From JAHBNG01 sp039028975 (GTDB lineage: Bacteria; Chloroflexota; Anaerolineae; Caldilineales; Caldilineaceae): a stretch of 35,244 bases of DNA. A program made the position numbers and the translations under genes. The notes below the pieces were generated by a model that ran no database searches, was not told where the DNA came from, and was given only the letters and a program-made list of their open reading frames with translations. The first letter of the stretch is position 1. Each line of letters opens with the position of its first letter. Positions 1 to 8,800 of the stretch are shown here, one piece after another. The stretch lies in contig JBCCHB010000165.1 of the NCBI GenBank assembly GCA_039028975.1, positions 1 to 35,244 on the forward strand, in the 5' to 3' direction.

Positions 1-518
1 ATGGCTTTGGCAATGGGGTGGCTCTGGCGCTGTTCTGCTGCTGCTGCATAAGTCAGAATGGTCTCTTCGGTGAGAGACGCATCCAGAGCATGACAGAGGT
101 GAACGGTCTTGACTTGGGGCTGTTCCAGCGTAAGCGTCCCTGTCTTATCAAAAAGTATGGTATCCACCTCACGCATCAGTTCCAGCGAACGGCCATCTTT
201 GACCAATATCTGGTTGCGGCTGGCCAAGTTGAGAAAGTTGAGCAGCGTCATGGGACCAATAAACATCATATCGACGCCTGGATGGCTACAGAAGACCGAC
301 ATGGCCCCCTGAAAACCACGGACTATCGCAGCTGTCCCCGTCAAAATCACACTGGGGACGGCCCAGCCATCGACAATTCTTTTGCCCTGATCTTCCAGCG
401 CCAGATGATGGTCCAGCGTATTGGCCAATACCTCACCGATTTGGGCCGCTAGCGTGGACTCACCTGTCTTTTCAACCTGGAGGTGGAGCCGCCCACTCAA
501 AACAACGGTTGCAGCTAT
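1..518 (-). pseudogene. 5'-truncated tandem copy of the neighbouring P-type ATPase, running off the left edge
   Basis: Read leftward from 518, the frame stays open for 172 codons to the window edge. It encodes the middle of a P-type ATPase: the phosphorylation motif DKTGTLT, the membrane stretch FIGPMTLLNFLNLASRN before it, and an HPIAKA motif after it. It aligns without gaps to about residues 288-453 of the intact ATPase at 584-2779, roughly two-thirds identical by eye. The similarity starts abruptly next to an in-frame TGA (519-521). No start codon or ribosome binding site lies at the junction. The N-terminal membrane segments and the actuator domain with TGES are absent, so even if translated from an internal Met it could not pump. 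I call it a pseudogene or recombination remnant. The frame shows no internal stop or frameshift, so the truncation may be recent, or the 3' part may continue intact to the left. An assembly join is an alternative. Confidence 0.75.
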
Positions 519-583
519 TCAAAGGGGAGGTCCTGGTGCTCATAGGCACAGACTTTGAGGAACCCCAAATTGTTTCACAAGAA

Positions 584-2779
584 TTAGCCTTCCAACCGCC
601 GGAACATGGGCGACATGGCGTTGGCAACGCCTAATGCAAGTGTTGTTGTATACGTCGTCACTGCCAGCGGAATTCCAGCGCCCAAGAAGAAAACACCACC
701 GATAACAAAACAACAGGGCACCGTGACCAAAATGAGGCTGGTTGTCAGGTTTCTATGCAACTCATTGGAGAGATCAATGAGGATAGGTAGTTTTTCCAAA
801 GTCTGGTCCATTAACACAATTTGAGCTGTGTCAGTGGCAATAGTAGTAGCGCCACGTAGTGAAATAGAGACTTCGGCTTTTTTAAGTGCAATTGCATCAT
901 TGATGCCATCACCAACAAAGCAGACCGTCTTACCTTCTGCCTGTAGCTTTGCTACAAATTCTCCCTTCTCTTCGGGCAGCACATTGGCAAAATAGCGCTC
1001 AATGCCCAGTTCTCGGGCTAATGTGCGTGTTGGGGCCTCCTGATCCCCCGATATGATTGCGGTTTCTATCTTGCGTTCATGTAAGGCTTCAATCACCGCG
1101 TGAGCTTCAGGGCGGATCGTGGGCTGCAATTCAATGGCACCAACCAGCCTGTCCTCCACTGCAACCATGACAAGTGAGTTACCCAACTCATGGCAGCCAT
1201 TCTGAATATCTATAATCTCAGATGGAATTTCCACTGACTCCATCTGCATAAAACGTTCACTACCCACACGGATAAGTCGTGACTGAGAAACTGTATGATC
1301 ATCCATCATCTTGTCATCTTGCTCCAGCCAGACACGCAGCCCATAGCCAAGTTCATAATCGGCATCGTTGATTGTTGGTAATGACAGAGCCTGAGCTTGT
1401 GCGGCATCAAGGAGCGCCTTAGCGATAGGATGGCCTTGACGCTGTTCCGCAGCTGCAGCATAGGTCAGAACTATGTCTGTAGTCAATGGTGAATCTAAAT
1501 CATGACAGATATGAATGGTTTTGACTTGGGGTTGTTCTAGCGTTAGCGTGCCGGTTTTGTCAAAAATAATGGTATTCACTTTGCGCAACAGCTCTAGCGA
1601 GCGACCATCTTTGATCAATACGTGGTTGCGGCTGGCCAGGTTAAGAAAATTGATTAGAGTCATAGGCCCAAGAACTAGCATGTCGAAACCTGGGATACTA
1701 AAGAATACCGATATAGCACTCTGAAGGCTGCGCACAACTGCAGCCAGCCCAGCCAGAGCAAGAGAGGGCATAGTCCACCAATTGGCTAGCTTTTCGGCCT
1801 GTTCCTCGAGGGTAAGATGATAGTCAAGCGTGTTGGCCAATACCTCGCCGATCTGGGCCGCTAAAGTGGACTCACCTGTCTTTTCGACTTGGATGCGAAG
1901 CCGTCCTCTCAAGACAACAGTGGCAGCCAGGACTGGATCCCCTACACCTTTTTCGGCTGGCTGGGACTCACCTGTTAGGCGATGCTGGTCGATAGCCGCT
2001 GCGCCCTGAGTAATAATTCCATCTACGGGAATCATCTGACCAGCTTGGATACTCAGCACATCACCGACCTGCAATTGGGTAAAAGGAATCTGGATCTCAG
2101 CACCATCCACCAATACCCAAACTTGACGGGGCTGTTCACCCATGATGTTAATCAGTTCTTTGCGAGTGTGGTCCTGGGACTGAAGGCTCATCTTCAGAAT
2201 CAGATAATAGAGTGAAAAACTTAGGCCGCCTATCACAAAATAACCGTAGCCCCAAAGCGCACCGAGGAAGATGACCAACAGATGTTCTAACTTTAAAGTT
2301 CTGCGCTCCTTAATATCCTTGTAAACGTAGATGGTATATCCCATAAGATCATATAGCGCTAAGGGGATGGTGATTGCAAGGAATGGCGGAAAAAGCTTTG
2401 CCAAAGCACCAGTTGCTGCCACGCCTGTCATCACGGCTATGCGCCGATTGAGGACTTTGTCCTCCAAGCCAATTTCCACTCCCTCATCGCTATGGCTAAT
2501 CTCCTGCCATTGAGCTTGGCGCGTGCGATTTACCAGCGCGTTAATCCGTTTTTGAAGTGCATGTTGGTAACGCTCATCGATCTCTGTCAGCTTATGGGTC
2601 ATACGATCTATCGTTTTTTGACCGTTCTCAGCTGCAGACGTCTGTGCTATTTCCAGTCTCTGTGGTTTTGTTAAACGATCTACCAGTGTCTGCGCCGAAG
2701 CAGTACGCCATCGCACTACCTGAACACCACCGATGGCTGTTACACCGAATGCAACAATACTCAATATCGATATCATCAT
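584..2779 (-). CDS. P1B-like P-type ATPase without a CPC motif
   Basis: This is a 731-residue cation-pump-type ATPase of the HAD superfamily, expected in the cytoplasmic membrane. Visible parts in order are an N-terminal hydrophobic helix (1-23), a charged cytoplasmic stretch (about 30-95), a cluster of membrane helices (about 100-190), the actuator loop with LTGES (about 270), and a helix pair. Then come the phosphorylated Asp in DKTGTLT (D407), an HP motif in GHPIAKALL (about 450), the hinge GDGINDA (about 623), and C-terminal helices (about 670-725). The layout resembles heavy-metal P1B pumps, but there is no N-terminal metal-binding domain. The membrane CPC-type motif is replaced by LGPMTL (about 370), so the substrate cannot be named. 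AAGAGGA lies directly upstream, and its spacing fits the second ATG (2776) better than the first. It lies 95 bases behind the last PKS gene on the same strand, so co-transcription is plausible. A role in self-protection or supply for the pathway is only inference. Confidence 0.9.
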   Translation of the reverse strand: MMISILSIVAFGVTAIGGVQVVRWRTASAQTLVDRLTKPQRLEIAQTSAAENGQKTIDRMTHKLTEIDERYQHALQKRINALVNRTRQAQWQEISHSDEGVEIGLEDKVLNRRIAVMTGVAATGALAKLFPPFLAITIPLALYDLMGYTIYVYKDIKERRTLKLEHLLVIFLGALWGYGYFVIGGLSFSLYYLILKMSLQSQDHTRKELINIMGEQPRQVWVLVDGAEIQIPFTQLQVGDVLSIQAGQMIPVDGIITQGAAAIDQHRLTGESQPAEKGVGDPVLAATVVLRGRLRIQVEKTGESTLAAQIGEVLANTLDYHLTLEEQAEKLANWWTMPSLALAGLAAVVRSLQSAISVFFSIPGFDMLVLGPMTLINFLNLASRNHVLIKDGRSLELLRKVNTIIFDKTGTLTLEQPQVKTIHICHDLDSPLTTDIVLTYAAAAEQRQGHPIAKALLDAAQAQALSLPTINDADYELGYGLRVWLEQDDKMMDDHTVSQSRLIRVGSERFMQMESVEIPSEIIDIQNGCHELGNSLVMVAVEDRLVGAIELQPTIRPEAHAVIEALHERKIETAIISGDQEAPTRTLARELGIERYFANVLPEEKGEFVAKLQAEGKTVCFVGDGINDAIALKKAEVSISLRGATTIATDTAQIVLMDQTLEKLPILIDLSNELHRNLTTSLILVTVPCCFVIGGVFFLGAGIPLAVTTYTTTLALGVANAMSPMFRRLEG

Positions 2780-2780
2780 G

Positions 2781-2787
2781 TCCTCTT
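2781..2787 (-). promoter_or_regulatory. ribosome binding site of the P-type ATPase gene
   Basis: On the minus strand AAGAGGAC is followed at once by ATGATG. Spacing to the first ATG (2777-2779) is only one or two bases, against four or five to the second (2774-2776), so translation probably starts at the second Met. The remaining gap to the PKS gene (2788-2874) shows no convincing terminator: only an AT-only hairpin (AAAAA/TTTTT around 2818-2836) and no GC stem. Confidence 0.55.
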
Positions 2788-2874
2788 GAAAAAACGTAAG
2801 TCTACAAAGTTTGTGAAAGAAAAATTACAGTTTTTAGAATCATGGCCGTAATCACGACATAGTCATCTGCATAC

Positions 2875-5800
2875 TTACATACACGCTCTGATCTTCTCTC
2901 CTAAAACCTTCACATATGGTTCCTGTAGCATAGAAAGATGGGTACCGGGCACTTCATGCACAGTCACCTTGCCATACTTGGACCAACCATCGATCATTGC
3001 TTGCGTCACCTCATCGCTAGAGATGGAGGAACTATCAATGAGCGCTTTTGCTACTACATCATTACGCTTGTCATCCATTGCCAAAAATAGGTGTATGGGT
3101 ACAGAGATAACATCTGTGGGAAGATAGGCCATGGCTTGCATGTCCGCTGCATTGGTGTTGACGACGCCACGAATCTGCTCCATTACGCTGTTCGTCTGGA
3201 ATCCGCCCACTTCCAGAGATTGCTTGAAAAGCAATAGACGTTGCTCACTTGCGAGCGGTGCCAGCTGTTCTTTGGTTAGCCTTGGATCTAATCCAAGCCT
3301 GTTGAGGAACAATTTTTCATACCTTAAAATTACATCCACTTCATCTTCATATACAGCTTTCCCTATAGGCAAATATGTATCCAAAAGAAACAGACCATCA
3401 ACATTACCTCCTGCTTTAACAAGCTGTTGCGTCATCTCATAGGCGACCAACCCACCAAATGAGTATCCGGCTAGATAGAACTGGTTATTAGACTCATCGC
3501 TTATTTGAACCTGTTCTACTAAATGGTTCTGAAGCTGGGCAATCTGATAAGTCGCTGCGTCTTCAACCGTCTTGAAGGGTGGTCTTGTGCCATCAAATCC
3601 GACTGTTTCCAGTCCATAGGAAGGGTGATGATCTCCGATTGCTTGGGCTAGTTTATACATATAGAGAATGCCACCACCAGCACCAGGTAAACAGTATAAA
3701 GGTGAAGATTTTCCATGTGGTTGTATTGCAACTATTGATGTTGGGGGGAGACTATTACAACTTTCTTCATTTTCGATCTGAAGTAACAATTCATCGGAGA
3801 TACATGTAGACAGTTTCGTCAGTGAGGTATCGATCAAATCTGTCACCGAAATATGAATCTCCAAGTCATGCAGTATCCTATTCCTTATTTCAACAGCCAT
3901 GAGAGAATCCATTCCCATATTCATCACACTATGTTGGGGATTGATAGTTTGCTGGGGGGAAAGTCCCAAGACGCTGCGGACAGTTTCCTGTAAATAGAGT
4001 CTCAATCGCTTCCCTTGCTCTTGAGGCGATAAGGACGCTAACTCTTGACGTAAATTGACTTGGGGTTTTGGTTGAGTAATTGCTCGTTGTGTTGAGAGTT
4101 CCTGAACCAAATTAGTATAGAAAGGATGTCTCATTTTAGACTTTGATAGATATTTCCTCCAGTTGGTAGGCTGAACAACAACTTGAGCTTGGCTCTGTGT
4201 ACCCAACCTCTGTAGCAGTTCAATCAGTACCGCTCCGCCTTGAGCCGGGTCAATTGAAGAGATTCCTTCCGCATCGAGAGAAATGTCTGTTGCCAGACCC
4301 ACCTCGGCCCAAGCCCCCCAGTTGATGCTCAGGCTCTTCATACCGCCAGCTCGGCGCCGGTGCATCAAACCATCCAAAAAGGCATTGGCCGCAGCATAGT
4401 TTCCCTGACCGCCGCTCTCGTAGACTGAGGCTGCTGACGAAAAGGTCACAAAGAAATCTAAATCCAGATTCTGGCTCTGTTGATGGAGATGCCAGCCGCC
4501 CCACACTTTGGATGCCATGACGGTGGCAAAGCGCTCCAGGTTCTGTTGCAGCAAGACACCATCATCCAACACACCAGCTCCATGAAAAATGCCTTTCAAC
4601 GTGCGTTGGTGCAAGGCGGCTTTCTGCTGACATTCATCCAGCAACTGTTGACAGGCAATTTCATCTGAGACATCAGCTGCAATCACATCCACAATGACAT
4701 GCTGTTGGCGTAATTCGTCAATGATAGACTGTGCCTCTGGGGATGGAGTATCCCTACGGCTATTCAAAATAATGTGACTTCCACCAGCAGCAGCCATCGA
4801 TTGTGCCGTTTGTAAACCCAAACCACCCAGACCGCCTGTGATGAGATAGCTGCCCTCTTTGTGAACCTCAATCTCCTGCGCTTCTTTCACCACAGCCATA
4901 GACAGCACAATTTTTCCTCGATGTTGGGCCTGTTGCATGAATCGCACTGCCTGATCCGTCTCGGTAATAGGGTAAATGTGTTGCGTAATCGGCTGCAACT
5001 TGCCCTCTACAAAGAGCCGACCTACCTCCTGGAACATCTCCGCAAATTTATCTGACGTGTTATCAATGTCAAGTTCAGAAATGTGGTATACAACATCAGA
5101 GCGATAGCTATTCATGGTTTTATGGCTCCAAATATCGATTTTTCCCATCTCAAAAAAACGCCCATCTTTTGCCAATACATCCACACTGTGGCTGATAAAG
5201 TCTCCATTCAAGCTATTCAGCACCACATCGACGCCCTGTCCATCTGTATCCTTCAAAATTTCCTCTTTAAAGGCCAAAGTCCGTGAGTTGTAGATGTGCT
5301 TGATGTTTTGCTCTTGCAGAAATGCCCATTTGCCTTCACTAGCGGTCGCATAGACCTCTGCACTGATGGCCTGTGCTATTTGAATGGCCGCTTGCCCTAC
5401 ACCACCTGCCGCCGCATGAATCAATACACGGTCATTGGCGTTCAATTTTGCAAGCTTGACCAATCCATAATAGGCCGTCAAAAAAACCGCGGGGATACCT
5501 GCTGCATTCTCAAAGGTCATCTCATCGGGTATCTTGACGACAAAACGTGCGTCAACGGTCATATGGCTGGCAAAAGTATTTTCGCCCATAGCCATTACTC
5601 TGTCACCTAATGCCAAACCAGTATCGCTACCCGCCGCCACCACAATACCAGCACAGTCAAAACCGAGTGGCAAGTCTAACGGTCTGTGTGTTTTGAACAT
5701 GCCCAATATATTCAGGACATCTCGGAAATTGAGTGCGCTTGCCTCAATCTGAATTTCAACCTCATGTGCCTGTGGCTCTCTCCGTTTGAGCGGGACAGTT

Positions 5801-8800
5801 TGCAGATAATCAGGCGAGCCATATTCCCGCAGAGAGACCCGATAGGGCTTGGCGGACCATTTTGCAGTCTCAACCGCTTCTTTCTGGATAGTCGAGCGCG
5901 CAAGTCGCTGGACATAGCGTATCCCTTGTCGATAGGCGATCTGGGGTTCGGATCCAGCAGTGAAAAGTTCAGCCAGCAAAGGAGCTACGAGACTATCTGA
6001 CTCATCGGTGATTGTTGTGGCCAAATCCAGACTCTCTAGATCGAGAGAGCGGCAGTTGAATTCTGGATGTTCCGCCCGAATAGTGCGGGCCAATCCCCAC
6101 AAGGATGCCTGAGCCACATGTATAGCTGGTGCGACCAGCTCATCAACGGCCTGACTCTGGGAGGTAATGAGCCATAGGTTAGGGGTTAGCTCTACGTGGC
6201 TCATGGCTTGGACCAGATGAAGCAATCCCCCACAAAGTTGGAGAACGGCAGTAGGCGTGGTATCTCCGCTCGCTTCGGAGATTGTCTGTCCCAATAAATC
6301 ATCTTCATTCCAGAGGTAAAGTACATGACCTAACGAATGGCCTTGATGGGCAAGGTCGGCCAAGAGTTGTTGGGTATCTGCCATAGCAGTGGGATTTATG
6401 GTTGCCACCTGCTCTTCCAGTTGATATGTTTCCCCTGGCACCACAAAGAGGACCTGTTGTCCTTGTTTTTGAAGTTGGCGTGCCAACTCGGTGGTAATAA
6501 GATTCGACGGTTGGGCATAGAGCAGCCAAAGTTTGGTAGGGGTCTCCCCTTCGACTGGCTCAGGGATCTGAATGGTGACGGCCTCCTCATTCGTCACGTT
6601 GTCAGTCAGAGTTTGAGGAACCCAGCGCACATCAAAGAGCCACTCGTGCCATGCTTCTGTCCCCAGCACCAGGTGGCGAGGCGCAGCACGTTCAGTGTAG
6701 CCCTCCACTTGGACAAGCACATTGCCGTTACCATCCAGCAGTTGGATATGCCATTTATCCTCTTCAATCTGCTGAGCATGGCCCCACCATTCGCCCCCCC
6801 GAATATCGCCCAGCACGGTGAGGCTATCCACAGCAAAGGGCAGACGCGTCTCACTCTCCGTATCGGTATCCATTTGCGCTCCTGTAAGTTGGAAACAGGC
6901 GTCCAGAAGGGCTGGATAGAGGGTATAGCCTGTCATAGCTCCAACCACTTGGGGAAGTACAAGACGACCTATTATCTCCTGCTCACCTGCCCATACCTCG
7001 GCCAGCCAGCGGAAGGCAGGCCCAAATTGAATCTCTTGGATAGCACTGTTGGCATAGAAGGCATTGACATCGACTACTGTTGGGCAACGAGCCTGTAGGT
7101 CTGCCAGTTCAACGACAGGAATGGCATCCAGTGAATTCAATGCCAGATGACCGCTGGCGTGGGTCTGCAATGTGCTGTTGGGGTCTTGATGATTGAAGCT
7201 AATCAGTTCAAAGGAACATCTCTGTCCCGCTTGCGTTTGACCTCCTGCCAGAGTATTTGGCATCCAATCTGCCTCAAAAACCACTTGTACTGTTCGTTCT
7301 TCCGCTTTAGCCAAGACCAGCGCCTGGGGCAGAACAATATCGACCAGTTGTAATCTATGATCTGGATAGGCAAGCTGGGCTACATCTAGGGCCATTGCAA
7401 GTTGATACGCCCCAGGCGAGACCACCTCACCAAAGACTTGGTGGTCGGAGAGAAAGGGGAAAAAATCCACACTCATTCGGGTCTCGCTCACAATTTCCTG
7501 CTGACGGGGCAGGTGGGTCAGCTTATCAATCAATGGTGTGAGGGTCGCAGTCTCCCTTTTCGCGGTGGTCTCAATCCAATACCGCTCCCGTTGGAATGGA
7601 TAGGTGGGCAGTTGCACTTTCTGGCGTGGGTAAGGTGCATCAAAGCTGGCCCAGTCAATCCCCACCCCCCGCACATACAGCTCACCCAAACTCGTCAACA
7701 TCTGCTGCCAGTCATCCTGATTTTGGCGTAGACTAGGCAGCATGGCTGGATTTACGCGCCCAGAGGGCACCGGAGGTTTTAGATTTACGAGCGCGCCTTC
7801 ATTAGCGGACGCCTCTTCGTCAATCGCAAATCCCAAATCGTAAATCGATTGTGTCATTCCCAACAGCGTTGTGCCAGGGCCCATTTCCAAGAAGATGTTG
7901 ATGCCCTGTTCATGTAGGGTGGTGACACCGTCGCCAAAGCGCACGGTGTTGCGTAGGTGGTCACGCCAGTAGGCCGGGTCCGTTAATTCATCTGAAATAA
8001 GCTGCCCCGTCATACTGGAGACAACCTGAATACTTGGTTTTGAGAGGGTTATATTACGTACTGCTTCCTCAAAAGTATCCAACACCGAATCGAGCATGGA
8101 AGAATGGGCAGCAACTGGAATATCTAAAACCTTTGTCTTGAAGCCAGCGGCTTTTAGCTCCTCGGTCACAGTTGCCATATTTTCCGACCCACCAGAGAGA
8201 ACCACGCTTTGGGGACCGTTGATGACACCGATTGTCACATCATCAAGGGTGTGGATGCAAGGCAATACATCTTCTTCAGAAGCGAGTACCGAAACCATCG
8301 TGCCGATGGCCCTTTCCATCAATTGTCCTCGTTTGACCACTAGCCGTAGGCCATCTTCCAGAGAAAATACTCTTGCTGTGTAGGCAGCGGCAAAATCGCC
8401 CAAACTATGGCCTAGCACAACCTCTGGCTCTACACCCCAGGAACGCCACAAATCTGCCAGAGCACATTCGATGGCAAAGTTGACAGCTTGTCCACAGGCG
8501 TGCGAGGTCATCAGATCATTATGATCTGGCGGTGTGGACGGATAGAGTAGCTCAATGAGCGAACGTCCCAGAGATGTTTGCAATAGCTCATCACAGCGAT
8601 CCATCGTTTCTCGGAAAATGGGGGCTGTCTCATAGAGCACCTGCCCCATACAGTTATACTGGCTTCCCTGACCTGTGAAGAGAAACGCAACTGCTGTAGA
8701 AGATGAAACCGAATTGATAATGTGCGTTTCCTCATTAGCTAGCTTGCCCCGCATCTGCTCTACCGAATCTGCTACCACACTAAGACGATGATCAAAGTGA

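Noticed and set aside
2788..2874. Rho-independent terminator between the TE gene and the ATPase
   Set aside because: Only AT-only or loopless short palindromes are found, with no GC-rich stem followed by a T-run on the coding strand.
4250..4504. 84-codon minus-strand frame within the KR of module 5
   Set aside because: It is an alternative frame over the catalytic KR sequence; the PKS frame is continuous across it.
6337..7098. 253-codon open frame on the plus strand
   Set aside because: It lies entirely antisense to the DH region of the module 5 PKS, has no recognisable domain and no ribosome site; it is a shadow of the coding strand.
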